Shown: positions 48,801 through 59,734, counted from the stretch's first letter. The stretch: 64,000 bases of DNA from Macrotis lagotis (GCF_037893015.1 NC_133658.1:287499719-287563718); one strand, 5' to 3'. The notes: a model not told the origin generated them from the sequence alone. Made by a program: numbers and translations.

Positions 48801-51800
48801 CCTTATAGCACTGTATTTCTGACCTGGACATTGCCATCTTTAAGAATCTCCAAGGTTCAGTTTCAGTATTGTCACTAACTCCTTATTTTATTTCTTCATC
48901 CATATATCCATTTGGTTACCAAATTTTGTCATAACTCTACAACATTGTTTCCATCTTACTCCTCTCTACTCACATGGCCACTACTCCAATTCAAGCCTTC
49001 ATCATCTTTTGTTTAAACTATGCAATATTTTTTCTCTTTTTAATGTTATTTTTTCCAATTGCTTATAAATATAGTTTTCAGCATTCATCTTTTTTTATGT
49101 TTTTGCAAGGCAAATGGGGTTAAGTGGCTTGCCCAAGGCCACACAGCTAGGTAATTATTAAGTGTCTGAGACTGGATTTGAACTCAGGTACTCCTGACTC
49201 CAGGGCTGGCACTCTATCTACTGCACCACCTAGGCGCCCCAGCATTCATCTTTTTTTGATGTAGCTTTTGAGTTCTACATTTTTTTCTCTTCTTTCCCTC
49301 CCCTCTGCCCATGACAGCAAGTAATTTAATATAGGTTGTACATATACAATCATGTTTGACATATTTCCATATTAGTCATGTTGTGAAAGAAGAATCAGAA
49401 CTTGAAAACATGCAAAAAAGAAACAGAAAGTAAGTTTTAAAAAGTGAACATAGTATGCTTTGAGCTTCATTCAGACTCCATATATTTTTTGTCTTAGGCA
49501 TTTCTATCATAAGTCTTTTAGAACTGTCCTTGATCACTGAAGTGCTGAGAGGAGCTGAGTCCATCATAATTGATCATCTCATAATATTACTGCTAAGGTG
49601 TACAGTGTTCTCCTGGTTCCCCTCACTTCACTTGGCATCAGTTCATATAAGTCTTTCTGGGCTTTTCTGAAGTTCTGAAATAGATGATTTCTTTTTTTTT
49701 CATTTTCTCTTTTGCAAGGCAATGGGGTAAAGTCATACAACTAAGTATTAAGTGTCTGAGGATAGATTTGAACTCGGGTCCTCCTGAAGCCAGGATGGTA
49801 TTCTATCTATGGTATTCTATACTACCTAGCTACCCCCACTAATGATTTCTTATAGAACAATGGTATTCTTATGCCATAATTTGTTCAATAATTTTCCAAT
49901 TGATAGGCATCCCCTCAATTTCCATTTTTTTGCCACAAAAAAGTTTCTATAAATATTTGTGAAAATGTGAGACTTTTCTCATTTTTTATGATCTTTTTTG
50001 GGATACAGACCTTGTAACAGTTTTGCTGGATCAAAGGGTATGCACAGTTGGGAATTGGACTATGCACAGCTGAGTATTGCTTCTTAATTGGTCTCTCTGC
50101 CTCTTTTCTCCCTTCTACCATAAATCCTCTACAAAGATGTCAAACTGATTTTTCCTCTCCTGGTCTGACTATGTCACCACTCTACTCAATAAACTCTGGT
50201 GGTTCTCAATTGCTGCTAGGACCAAATGTAAATTTTTCTTTTTTACTTTTAAAGACCTTTATAACCCAGCCCTAACTTATCTTTCTAACTTTTTGATATA
50301 CACAGTACTTCCCTTTCTGTACCTTATGTTCCAGCCAAACCGAACTTCTTGCCTTTCTTCATACATGATATTCTATCCCCCATCTCCATACATTTTTACT
50401 GACTGCCAGTCATGCCTGGAATGTACTCCCTCATTATTTCCTCAGGATTTTTCCTGATCATTCCAGCTGGAGACTTCCCTTTCCAAATTCACTTGCTTTA
50501 TTTTGTATGTCTTCTGAAAATATTTATGTACCTGTTGTGTTCTTCCCTCAGCCTCCACAGAATATAAATTTCTTGGGGACAAGGATTGTTTCATTTTTGT
50601 CTAATTTACACTGATGACTATGTATACTTACTCCTAATCTCTGCAACTCAGAATCCATACCTTTCTTCAATTTCACTTAACTTCCTTGTCTTCTCACTCT
50701 TTCCATTTTCCCCAATTCTTACTACTATGTCCCTCCTCAATTTACATGGTACCTATTATGCATATTTTCCTTGCACATTGTAGATGTAATCCCTTGAAGG
50801 CAAGAATACTTGGGGTAATCTTTCCATGATCTAATACAGTATTGTGCACTTATTTTTTTAATTTGGGCCTTTTTTTATGAGCATAGGTATTTTTGGGGGG
50901 GCAAGGCAATGGGGTTAAGTGACTTGCCCAAGGTCACACAGTTAGGTAATTATTAAGTGTCTGAGGTTGGATTTGAATGCAGGTCCTCCTGATTCCAGAG
51001 CCAATGTTCTATCCACTGTGCCACCTAGCTGCCTCATAGATAACTTTTGTGAAGAAAATTCTTCTATTAATATAGAACAGCAACTCATCTCTGACTTGTC
51101 ATGGAGTTGACTAGGATAATGAGAGTTTAAATGACTCTCTTGGGATCATAAAAAATGAGAAAAGTCTCACATTTTCACAAATATTTATAGAAACTTTTTT
51201 GTGGTGGCAAAAAATGGAAATTGAGGGGATGCCCATCAATTGGGAAATTATTCTTTTGCTTATAGGAAGTAGAGTCTTAGTAGTTGGGTAAATCCAACAA
51301 GTCATTCTTTAGGGATTGTTTTTCTCTATATTCAGCTATTGTTGCTCAGTTTCTATTGCTGAGGGAATTTTTTATGGGTCTTTCTATCTTTCAAAGCTTA
51401 GAAGGCAGTAATTTGATTCATTCTATCTCTTCAGTCACTCATTCACCTCAGATCTGGAAAGAATAAACATAAAGAAAAAGAAATAGGCATCATGAATTCA
51501 AGGCTCCATGATGGTCAAGTAGGAGATAGGATTGATACCCTTGTCTGAAGACTCATATAATTTTTTTCTTCTTACTGGAAAATTTCTAGAGAAGAATAAA
51601 TGACCAAGGGAAAGGTACTAATTGATCATTTTGGATGTGAACTCAATAGGGTGCCATTCCTTCTGACTCTTATGCCAATTGGAAAATTTCTTGTCAGACC
51701 ATAGAAATAAATCCCTCAATCACTTATGAACAGAAACCAATTTCCAAAGTTCTGTGCATTGTATTGAAATTAGCAGGGATAATGTTAGATTGTCTGAGAT

Positions 51801-54800
51801 ATATCTGAGATATGGATATTTTTGAAAACTGGATCTTCCCTGACTAGTCCCTATTACACTTTAAATTACTAGGTCAGGTATGATGCAGGTCAGTCTAATG
51901 ATTCATGGTTAGTATTGGAATAGACTTGTAGATTATATAATCTTCAAGAAAAAATAATGATATCTTTTATCTTTCATTTAAAAAAAAATTTTCAATTTTT
52001 GTGGGGCAATGGGGTTAAGTGACTTGTCCAATGTCACACAATTACTGTCAAATGCCTGAGGCCTAATTTGAACTCAAGTGGTCCTGACTCCAGGGCCAGT
52101 GCTCTATACTGTACTACCTTGATGCACCACAGAAAGATTATCAAAGATATAGTGTTGGTTTAGTTGGGAACAGCTCTCTGACTTGCATTTGCTACCATGG
52201 CATGGCCAATCAGAAGGTTGTAAGTCTTAGGAGTACCAACTATTTTTAATCCATAGATGATGGGGAAGCTATGTCAATGGTTGAGTCATAGTCTCTTAAA
52301 CACATGTCTCAAGGACAAGTTCATTATATTTTACAGGAAAGCCAGTCATGTGTCAGGAATCTTTGAGTCTGTTAATTGCTTTTATGACATTTCAACTTTT
52401 GAATTCAAAATTCTAAGGGTCTCCTAGGGAATCTTTCACCACTCAAATGACATTAGGGGTATTAACCACATTGCTGAACAACTTTTGACCTAGGTATACA
52501 AGATACTGGGCAAAAGTAGCATTGGAGGAGGAGATACCCAAAACACAGAATTACCTTCTGATAAAAACAAATTTCAGAAATTCCAGGGTTCATCTCCACC
52601 CCACCCCTTTTTGGAAGAACTGAGTCTATGATCTTAACTAATATGTTCCATGTATGTGGGGTTGATATCAAGTGTGAACAGATCTCTTAATATAAAGCAA
52701 TGTTGATGAGTAAGAGCAGTGCCAGGAACAGGGTCATAGCTCACTGATGGCTCTTTTGGCATGGTCACTTATGGATCAGAACCACTTTCTGTAAGGTCAT
52801 TAAAAGAACCTAATCTACTTGCATGCAACCTATCCTAAGGACTAAATCAATACAAGGACCGAGTCAACATCAAAACTCATATTGAACTATTATCCACTTG
52901 GTGTTCCCCATTCTATCAGTCAGCACCCTTCCCTCTTCGAGTCATCATAGGAATGATATCAAATTCTTGGCCATCTAAAATGATATCCTTTGAGGGCCTT
53001 CTCTTATTCCATCAATCAAGATTGGGTTAGTCCTCTCCTTTGTTTTCATCTGGTGACTCAGATTGCCACATGGTTGGCTAAGGAATTCCTCCCCCCCCCC
53101 ATTAACTTAGACCATAGTTATGAAAGACAGCCTATCTCTCCTTCAAAAGCATAGCACCTCCCCCTCTCCCCCCAACACCAACCAAATCTTAACCATTGAT
53201 CTCTTAAGCCTCATTAGGAAGGAGTCATCTGGGAAAAAAACAGTATCTGAACCATCCTAGGGAAAAAGGGGACCTGCCAATCAAGAGATCTAAGCTATTT
53301 TCCTGGGGTATCCTCCCAAGGGGGAGGGATCTAAAGCTCTAGACCATTTCACATAGAGGATGGGAAATGGAAGGGGGTAAAAAGGATTAACCAGAAACAT
53401 TGTAGTCTGTCCCTGTTTTGCTAAGTTTTCTTACCAGTTGGAGTCTGGATCCCAGAGAACCACAGGACTGGAGAGTTCAATTTGTTTCTTTTAAGTTGGG
53501 ACACCCAACCCTGGAGGTGAGTGGCATAATCTTGTGGCTTGTTTCAAGAGTCCAAACCAGTATCTGCATGGGGTTCTTCTAGTCTCTCATCCATTAGAAG
53601 AGGGAAATCATGGAGTTGATCTCTTAATACTGGTACAATATGGAAGGACTTTAGCGGTGCCAAGGTTACAGTTAGTGAAGATTACAATGGGCCCACTTTA
53701 CCCTACTTTCATAGTTACCTTCATCAGGACCTGTATTAGTTGCTTTTATTGCTGCTCCATTTTCACTTCCCACACCACTACTTGCACTGATGCCTCTATT
53801 GCTACTCAGGCTCTGTCTTATTGCCAACTTCGCTGTTATTATTGATGTTACTGATAATGGGGGGGGTGGGCTTCAAGACTCACCTTCAGTAGGTCTTTTG
53901 TAGTCAACTCAAAGCTTTCAGGTGCTGTTCTCTTCACAGGCCATTTGAAGCTGTTGGAAAAGGAGTTGGTTTAATGAAGAAATATAGCCTTCATTGTTAG
54001 GAAGGAAATCTTTCATCCCTCCTGGGATCCGGTATTGTCTGGTGTTATGCCAAGGGATTTCCAATATTGTTTTTTTAAATTTATTTTTATTAAAGATATT
54101 ATTTGAATTTTATAATTTTCCCCCAATCTTACTTCCCTCCCCCCACCCCACCCCCACGGAAAGCAATCTGTCAGTCTTTGTTTCCATGTTGTACCTTGAT
54201 CCAAATTGGGTGTGATGAGATAGAAATCATATCCTTAAAGAAGAGACAAGAAGTCTAAGAGGTAACAAGGTCAGACTATAAGATTTCTGTTTTTTTCTAA
54301 ATTAAAGGGAATAGTCCTTGAACTTTGTTCAAACTCCACAGCTCCTTATCTGGATACAGATAGAACTCTCCTTTTCAGACAGCCCAAAATTGTTCTGGAT
54401 TGTTGCACTGATGGAATGAGTGAGTCCTTCAAGGTTGCTCATCACTCCCATGTTGCTGTTAGGGTATACAGTGTTTTTCTGGTTCTGCTGATTTCCAATA
54501 TTGTTACCTGTAATAATTGGTATAGAGGTGACTTTAAGTACTCCCAAAGTGCTAACTTCTAAGAACTCATGCTGTCCATCTCTATAATACCAGCATCATA
54601 GTTTACCACTACAACTAATCCAGATTGGGGGGGGGGGGGGTGGTCTTCTACTCACTACCTTCTTTTGAGCAAATATATCCCATATGAGTGATCTATCTTT
54701 CAAAACCTTCAAAACTCCAAAAGCTCCAAAATAGGAGCACCTATGTTATGTAGACTGACTGGTTTTTCTTTAAGGACTCAGGGTGAGACTATTGACATTT

Positions 54801-57800
54801 GGTTGTTCTGAAGGACTAGAGCTTGAATCATTGGTTTGGGTTCCTTGACTGAAGTATAAACCTCAGCCTAGTTTATAGGGAATTAGTACTCTGGAAGTTT
54901 AGTGTCACTCTCACTGCCCTTTTTGACATTTTGTTACCTTTATCTCTGTGATTATGAATTTCAGAGGATGATATTTTATCTGAAACACCAACTAAGAATT
55001 TTATCCTTTTAAATTCTAATCATTTTCTATTCATTTTATGGTCCATGAATTCTAGTCCTGTACCTGATTCACTCTACTAACTTGAGATCAGTCTGGTTCA
55101 GAATATTGGATGTTAATTGGCAGAGCTGTATTGCAATGATTTCATGGTTTATTTAATTGTTAAGGTGAAAGAAAGATGGTATGAAAGAAAGGGAGGAAAG
55201 CTTTAGGAGATTGAATGGCCAGATATAAGACTTCCTTATCTTGTGACACTGAGCCTCTTAGCAGCATATCAGGAATCCTTTCAGTAAATTGTTGAAAAAA
55301 TCCCATACTCCCTATAGGATTTACCCAATGGATAGTTAAAGGAGCTTGACAAGGAGGGTAAAAATAAAGCTAGTCTGAGTGTTCCCTGACTTTTAACACT
55401 TTTAGAAAAATTGGTTAATAGCCTAAGGAAAATGAAAATAACTTGTGTATTCAGCAACTAGAGGTGAATGTGGATACACTATTAAATCTTCAAGTAACAT
55501 ACCTTAAAGGGAGAGAGATGACTTATAGAATTAGTAACAGTATAGGTTAAAGTGGCAATACTGAAAGGGACCAATAGGCTGCAGTTAGAAAGCATGATCT
55601 CTGACCCAATGGTTTTGATTAGGGCTCTTCGAAAGAGGAGTGAGGACATTGGCACCATTTGGAAGAGATCCTCTTGGCTTATTCTCTTACTCCTCTCCCA
55701 ATACTATCTCCTGGGGAGTGACTTCCACTGAAGAGAAATTAGAGGATTGATAGTTATTTACCACCCTAGGAACTTGAGAGATAGAAGAGAAGTTTATGCA
55801 GAATAATGATTAATGATGGTGTGGTCTAATACTGACTTTTGTTGGTAGAGAATCTCATTTGTTCTGAGAAACTGCAAAGTATTTCCTCTTTGCAAAATCA
55901 ATTGAATCATCAATTAGAGACCTGGAATAAGAATTGCTATTTATCTTTGGGCAGTTTTGCATATTTCTGGTTACCCATAGGGCAAAGAAATCAAGGGAGT
56001 TACATTCTTCAAAGTACTGAATTTGGTATATGTCTAGCACATCAGTTGACTGACTGACTGACCACCCCAAAACTCATGCTTTCTATGACCATACTATTTT
56101 GGGTGCAGTTAGGTCTTGGATTGAGCCTCACCTGAATGATATCAAATGTTATCCCTGGGACTTCCTTGCTAGACCATCATGAAGGCTTGGTCATATCAAC
56201 TTAAAAAAGAGATTGGTATGCTACCAATGGATGTCTGGACAAACTGGGCTGTCCACATAAATACTCTGGGGATGGTGGGAAGAGGTAATGTACCTGTTCT
56301 ATCACTTCCCACCTGGCTGTCCACCTGAACTTAATCATTGTCTCCAGAAATTAATTTTCTGGTAATGTCAATTCAACTTTGAAATTCTCATCTCCTCAGC
56401 ACCTTTAGGCTTCTCCTTCTCTCTGTTTAGAGGCAGTGGAAGATGGATTAGGAGAGTTCCTCTCAGACCCAATATTTGAGGAAGATTCCCAGGGCAGATG
56501 CCTCATAATTTAACCTTAATCCTGCTGGATACTCTTCTCCCCACCCCTTACTTTTAGTTGCTTTTATTAGATTGTGAGTGCTTCGAGAGCAGGGACTGTC
56601 TTTTGCCTTTCTTTGTATTTCCAGGGCTTAGCATGGTGCCCAGCATATAGCAGGTGCTTAATAAATGCTTATTGACTGACTAACTGCTATTGTCATGGAT
56701 AAAGATTGATGAAATTTTCTTCTGTAAGGAAACTTTGTAAGTGACTATTGAAATATAAGAATGTCAAAATTATTGATTTTTGACCAATGGTTAGTAAAAT
56801 TGCATTTGGTTATCTAATACTGGTACAGTAATTATTTTTCTACCCTGTTCCTGGAAAACCCCTTTGCACAAGTTGTTCCAAGCTACTCAATTCTTTGTAC
56901 CTAAATTTGAGGGATTATTGGGATGAATCCCCTGAGATGAGGACCAAAAGTTCTTTTAGACTTGAGCTGGTTTGACTTCAGGGTCTTAAGAGAACTGGAA
57001 GCCATATGTCAAAGTCATTCAGTTTAAGAAAGGTGTGGGTCACCAAATATAAGAGGCTGTATCCAGGGGACTTTGAACAAGTCCATTAGAGTTCCATTAG
57101 TTCTATTGGAGATTTGGGGGAGAAGATACTCAAGAGAAGGAACCCCTTCTTAGGTGGAGGTGGGTGGAAGGCTCCCTTTCCCTTTCCCCAGGTCTAGGTC
57201 ACAGTTATGGTGGCTAATATCATGAGCACAAATTTTATGAGCTCTTGGGAGTTCATTATCTGTATGGACACTCACTAAGTTTTCTGTTGTGGTTAGAATA
57301 AAATGAAGTTGTTTGAGTCATTCTGGATAGAATAAATATCAAGTTTAGGTAGAGCAAAAATTATATCCTTCCCATTAATGAAAAGGCCAAAGTACCGGTT
57401 CCTCTTATAATAAACCAGAATGATTTGTGAAGAAGGTAGGTGATATCTGGTGGCAGTAGTTTATCCACAGTTAAATAAAACAGTTGCACTGATTGCTGGG
57501 GTTTCTGACCTCATCAGCCAGCTGGACTAGGTAACCCAGACTCCAAGAAAGTGAAGAGCAGTTATTGTTTTTGCCAATGTCTTTTTCTCTCTTCTTGTAT
57601 GAATTTGCCTTCACCTGGAAAAAAAGTCCAGTATAAGTAGAACACACAACTTTAATATAAAGAAATCTATTCAATAATAACATGCAAAGATAATAGTGTT
57701 GCATTAGTTGGATGTGACTCCCCTTATCTACACATTTGCCACAATGGCCTACCAGATGCAAAGAAAGGATGTATGAACTTAAAAGGCAATGGAAAGTCAT

Positions 57801-59262
57801 CAAACTTGAGAAGTGTTCACTAGTTTTTATGCCTTAGGCAAAAGGTGTTCTGTCAATTAATCCCCTGGACCAATTAAACCTTGAGAACAGCTTGGTTTCC
57901 CTTTTAGGGAAAAACAAAGCAAGGATTTTCTATAAAGTCTTCTTAGTAGTAGTGCATGTTCCTAGAGTAGTTTAAACTATTCACTGTCTTTGATCCAGCT
58001 GTCTAGCTATTGGATTTCTGTGTGTGTATAAAATAGGGTTATGCATATGTTTATATATACATATAGATCATAGTCAGAAAAACTAAATTTACTCCAAAAT
58101 ATTTAGCACAGCACTTTTTGTGGTAACAAAAAAATGACACAAATTAGAAGTTCATAAATTGTGCACTGTCTGAACAATTATGGTTTAAAAATGTGATGAA
58201 ATATTATGGAGATTTAAGAATATAAAAAATTTAAAAAACAAAAGGAAATTATATATGAAATGATATAAGTGAAGCACTTTATCAGGACTTGGAGAATGAG
58301 ATAAACAATGACTACAATAATGCAATTAAAAAGAGACCAAAAGGCAGTCACACTATGTGTGATTGTAATAACAGTCTTAGTCCTAGACAACAAAGGGATG
58401 AAATTCATGGAGGGGATACTACGGGGGGGGGGGGGTGGGGGGGGTGGGGGGGGTGGGGAAAGCACAAACACTGTAAGATGTAGAAACTTTTTAGTTTCTC
58501 TGTTTTTGTTTTGTTTGTTTTGAATGACTTTGCCTAATTTTTTATTACATATGTAAGGGGGATATAATGGGAAATCATGATGGGATGCAAATGAAAGGTA
58601 ATAAAACTTAAGCTGATGGAAAAAAAAAAGAAATAATCCACAAAGCTAATGCACATAACACTAGACTCAAGAGCAGTATGTTTATCATGTTTCTATGCTG
58701 TTTTGTAATCTTTTCATATTTCAGGAGATGAAGAAAGGATAAGTAGAATCCTTGAGATAGAAGGAACTTCAAGAGGCAGAATTTTAGAGTGAATGAGAGT
58801 TGTCCAGAGTCTGAAGACCTGGGTTTTCATCCCAGCTCTAATTACCCAGTACTTCTACAACTTCTGGCAAATTTCATTTCTGGGCATCCATTTGCTTAAA
58901 GACCCTGTTACCTCTTAAATCTAATAAGTTCATATTGTCTAAATTCCCAGTCTCCATAACTATACCTAAACTTTCTAAGGCAGTGGCTATATAAAAATAA
59001 GCATGTTTTAAAAATTCTTTTTACAAAAGATAGAAAGTAGAAGGATTTAAGCATTTTAATATAATTTACAAGCATCATCATAATTTTAATAAGGCTAATC
59101 TATTCATTCTCTTTACTAATGTTTCCCTTTTCTCCATTCTTTCTTCAGGCAATGTGGCTCTGTAAACATTTGAATGCCAACCTCATTTCACTGCAGAACT
59201 TAATGTGGAATGAATTTTCAGAACTAGCCGCTAAAGCCCTTCAGTTCCATGAGGCAAAGAAG
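35721..59262 (+). CDS. AK8: AK8 (adenylate kinase 8), first four coding exons
   Basis: Adenylate kinase 8 moves phosphate between adenine (and other) nucleotides; it has two kinase domains in tandem and is found in cilia and sperm flagella. Exons 35721-35804, 37453-37537, 46772-46821 and 59149-59262 join in frame to 111 residues of about 479 in human. Residues 1-28 read [20 protein letters not shown] to IFEMMQ, 29-56 [20 protein letters not shown] to DNDM, and residues 64-72 are the P-loop GPPASGKTT of the first kinase domain. Residues 74-111 read [20 protein letters not shown] to HEAKK. The start has a good Kozak context (GACATGG). The remaining exons lie right of the window; I found no TVPSALL-like exon before 64,000. 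Head to head with SPACA9. Confidence 0.95.
35805..37452 (+). other. AK8 intron 1
   Basis: Begins in the CpG region. Near 36,540-36,660 lies a diverged 'AAGGGACCTTGGGGGTCATT' repeat. A poly-G and (GA)n tract lies at about 36,888-36,957. The rest is unique-looking. Confidence 0.7.
36888..36957 (+). repeat. G-run followed by (GA)n simple repeat
   Basis: A run of Gs, then AAGAAGGGGGGGAA and an imperfect (GA)/(CAGA) tract; purine-rich on one strand throughout. Confidence 0.9.
37453..37537 (+). CDS. AK8: AK8 coding exon 2, 85 bp
   Basis: Acceptor CTTTGCAG, codes [28 protein letters not shown] plus one base of a Val codon, donor G|GTAAGG. Confidence 0.95.
39285..39515 (-). repeat. tRNA-type SINE with RTE/BovB-like tail, minus strand
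   Basis: 'TAGGGTTTTCTTGGCAGAAA', 'AGCTCATTTTATAGATGTGG', 'GATCACACAGTTAGAAAGTG' and 'CACCTAGCTCC': the reverse of the 22.1-kb copy. Confidence 0.8.
39530..40370 (+). repeat. Old dispersed repeat 'R'
   Basis: 'GCCTGGAAGCAGGATGAAGA', 'AATTAGTTCAGTTTTGAGCA' and neighbouring purine-rich text match the other R copies weakly. Confidence 0.4.
41533..41660 (+). repeat. Marsupial SINE, plus strand
   Basis: GGAAGCTAGGTGGCATGGTG, CCTGAGTTCAAATCTGATAA and CCCCATTGCCTTGCAAAAAC. The middle is shortened. Confidence 0.87.
41805..41945 (-). repeat. MIR, minus strand
   Basis: 'AAGGAACTAAGCCTCAAAGA', 'AAGATCACACAGCTAGTCTG' and 'TAATTTTGCCACTGTA' in reverse MIR order. Confidence 0.65.
42780..42825 (+). repeat. 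(CA)n microsatellite
   Basis: About 22 CA units, followed by AAAGAGAGAGA. Confidence 0.97.
42950..43330 (+). repeat. L2 (LINE2) fragment
   Basis: 'TCCTTCACTGTTGCCTGAAC', 'CCCTCATGAACATTTCCCTG' and the L2-type end 'GTGCCTTGCAGTCACTCAGC AAACATTTATT'. Confidence 0.55.
43290..44450 (+). repeat. Old dispersed repeat 'R', with a (GTT)n tract
   Basis: 'GGTGCTGGTGATCTATAGAT', 'AAGACTGGAAAGGTAACTCC' and 'GTGGAGGACCTTAAATACTA' are family-R-like. A GTT repeat occurs at 43564-43587. Part is duplicated downstream. Confidence 0.5.
43827..43990 (+). repeat. Direct duplication, copy 1
   Basis: 164 bases starting ATTTCATGAAGGAGATGGGA recur at 44684-44849 with a few differences and a short indel. Confidence 0.93.
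44684..44849 (+). repeat. Direct duplication, copy 2
   Basis: Near-identical to 43827-43990, same orientation, offset 857 bases. The sequences on either side do not match, so this is not a simple tandem copy of the whole interval. Confidence 0.93.
45685..45840 (+). repeat. MIR fragment, plus strand
   Basis: 'GATCTGGGCTCAGGAGCTGG', 'GTAAAATGGGAATAGCAATA' and 'TGCTCTGCAAATCTTTAAAA' in MIR order. Confidence 0.5.
46772..46821 (+). CDS. AK8: AK8 coding exon 3 (P-loop), 50 bp
   Basis: Acceptor TTCCACAG, codes [17 protein letters not shown], donor ATT|GTAAGT. It carries the nucleotide-binding Walker A loop with Lys70. Confidence 0.96.
47154..48159 (-). mobile_element. 5'-truncated L1, minus strand, with perfect 16-bp target duplication
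   Basis: L1 3' region about 1 kb long; its A-tail shows as the T/A-run at 47154-47175. TAACACAAGCATTTCT at 47138-47153 and 48160-48175 is identical. Landmarks: TTGAATGTGATGACAGAG, CTCCATTGCAGATAGC, GGGTATAGACCCAGTAGTGG, TCTAATAAGTAATGATTTGG. Confidence 0.93.
48640..49016 (+). repeat. L2 (LINE2), left part, split by an L1 insertion
   Basis: 'AGAAATTTCTAACTGAATGT', 'CTGACCTGGACATTGCCATC' and 'CACATGGCCACTACTCCAAT' are L2 text that resumes at 50067 after the L1. Confidence 0.75.
49097..49239 (-). repeat. Marsupial SINE in the L1, 18-bp target duplication
   Basis: CAGCATTCATCTTTTTTT at 49079-49096 and 49240-49257 is identical. The SINE runs from GCAAGGCAAATGGGGTTAAG to CACCACCTAGGCGCC. Confidence 0.93.
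49695..49840 (-). repeat. Diverged marsupial SINE in the L1
   Basis: GCAAGGCAATGGGGTAAAGT to CTACCTAGCTACCCCC, with ATGATTTCTT on both sides. An inner 'GGTATTCTAT' segment is repeated. Confidence 0.8.
49887..49993 (+). repeat. Inverted repeat, left arm (partner 51144-51252)
   Basis: L1-derived text from AATAATTTTCCAATTGATAG to TTATGATC matches the reverse complement of 51144-51252 with two base differences and small indels. Confidence 0.93.
50067..50830 (+). repeat. L2 (LINE2), right part
   Basis: 'TTCTTAATTGGTCTCTCTGC', 'CTGACTATGTCACCACTCTA', 'AAAGACCTTTATAACCCAGC' and 'CATGCCTGGAATGTACTCCC' continue the L2 order of the left part. Confidence 0.8.
50888..51037 (-). repeat. Marsupial SINE, minus strand
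   Basis: GGGGCAAGGCAATGGGGTTA, CACACAGTTAGGTAATTATT and TGCCACCTAGCTGCCTC. Confidence 0.9.
51144..51252 (-). repeat. Inverted repeat, right arm
   Basis: Isolated L1-derived fragment in the opposite direction to the one at 49.9 kb; it ends sharply at GATC on one side and AATTATT on the other. Confidence 0.93.
51985..52133 (-). repeat. Marsupial SINE, minus strand
   Basis: GGGGCAATGGGGTTAAGTGA, CTAATTTGAACTCAAGTGG and CAGGGCCAGTGCTCTATACT; diverged at its 5' end. Confidence 0.85.
52190..56540. other. Unclassified intronic stretch, about 4 kb
   Basis: Evenly mixed-composition sequence with no SINE text except an inserted L1 end (54072-54489). I see no terminal repeats, no long open frame and no domain. 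It could be unique intron or a decayed element of a family I do not recognise. Confidence 0.4.
54072..54489 (-). repeat. L1 3' end, minus strand, 16-bp target duplication
   Basis: GATTTCCAATATTGTT at 54056-54071 and 54490-54505 is identical. Inside: TTTTATAATTTTCCCCCAAT, AATCATATCCTTAAAGAAGA and AACTTTGTTCAAACTCCACA. Confidence 0.93.
56540..56690 (+). repeat. L2 3' terminus
   Basis: 'TTAGATTGTGAGTGCTTCGA', 'GCAGGGACTGTCTTTTGCC' and 'GCAGGTGCTTAATAAATGCT' are the L2 3' end. Confidence 0.85.
58423..58458 (+). repeat. Near-pure poly-G tract (G13-T-G8-T-G8-T-G4)
   Basis: About 33 Gs in 36 bases, with single Ts. It meets the simple G-quadruplex pattern on the AK8 coding (non-template) strand. 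Confidence 0.95.
58780..58900 (+). repeat. MIR, plus strand
   Basis: 'GAGTCTGAAGACCTGGGTTT', 'CATCCCAGCTCTAATTACCC' and a diverged core. Confidence 0.6.
59149..59262 (+). CDS. AK8: AK8 coding exon 4, 114 bp
   Basis: Acceptor TTTCTTCAG, 38 codons [38 protein letters not shown], donor AAG|GTATGT. This is the helix after the P-loop and the start of the NMP-binding part. In phase 0 at both ends. Confidence 0.95.
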
Positions 59263-59360
59263 GTATGTTTTGTTTTGTTTTTTTGCTATCCCTTATCCCA
59301 GGCGTTCCCTGGGTAGCAGATGATGATATTGTTATTAAACTGCCAGTTTCTAGCCAAACT

Positions 59361-59362
<2 letters not shown>

Positions 59363-59429
<67 letters not shown>
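59363..59429 (+). repeat. (TC)33 microsatellite
   Basis: Uninterrupted TC repeat, 100 bases after the AK8 exon 4 donor. Confidence 0.97.
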
Positions 59430-59431
<2 letters not shown>

Positions 59432-59734
59432 TTGGATCAAATGAAGGAAAATGGTTCTTTTCAGGGCATGGAAAGAAGACTCATAGGTGAATGAGGAGGG
59501 AAGAAATGGGTAGAGAATTCTCAGGGATCCCCTGAGTCTGGGTGGAACTGAGAAAACGTTTCTATGATGCTAGAGAGAAGAAAATGATAAATAATGATAA
59601 AAGAAGTGTTTTAAATGGATACAAAGTCTCAGAGTGCTTCTTTTACAAGTTTTCTGATTTCTTTTGTATACTCTCCACAGGGAGTGGAGAGGAATGAGCA
59701 TGAGTTTTTCTTTTCTTTTTTTTTTTTTAACAGA

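Larger units (their letters stand above)
49025..50058 (-). mobile_element. Old L1 3' end inserted in an L2, itself hit by two SINEs
   Basis: ACTATGCA at 49017-49024 and 50059-50066 is the probable target duplication in the L2. The L1 text includes GCTTTTGAGTTCTACATTTT, GGATCAAAGGGTATGCACAG and the 'ATTTCCATTTTTTTGCCAC' region. Confidence 0.8.
46822..59148 (+). other. AK8 intron 3
   Basis: 12.3 kb. Left half: L1 end 47154-48159 and an L2 invaded by an L1 that was invaded by two SINEs (48.6-50.8 kb). Middle: an unclassified 4-kb stretch (52.2-56.5 kb) with an L1 end inside. Right: a poly-G tract (58.4 kb) and a MIR piece. No exon-like sequence recognised. Confidence 0.7.

Noticed and set aside
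59231-59440. Glu/Arg repeat protein frame
   Set aside because: Simply the translated (TC)n microsatellite.
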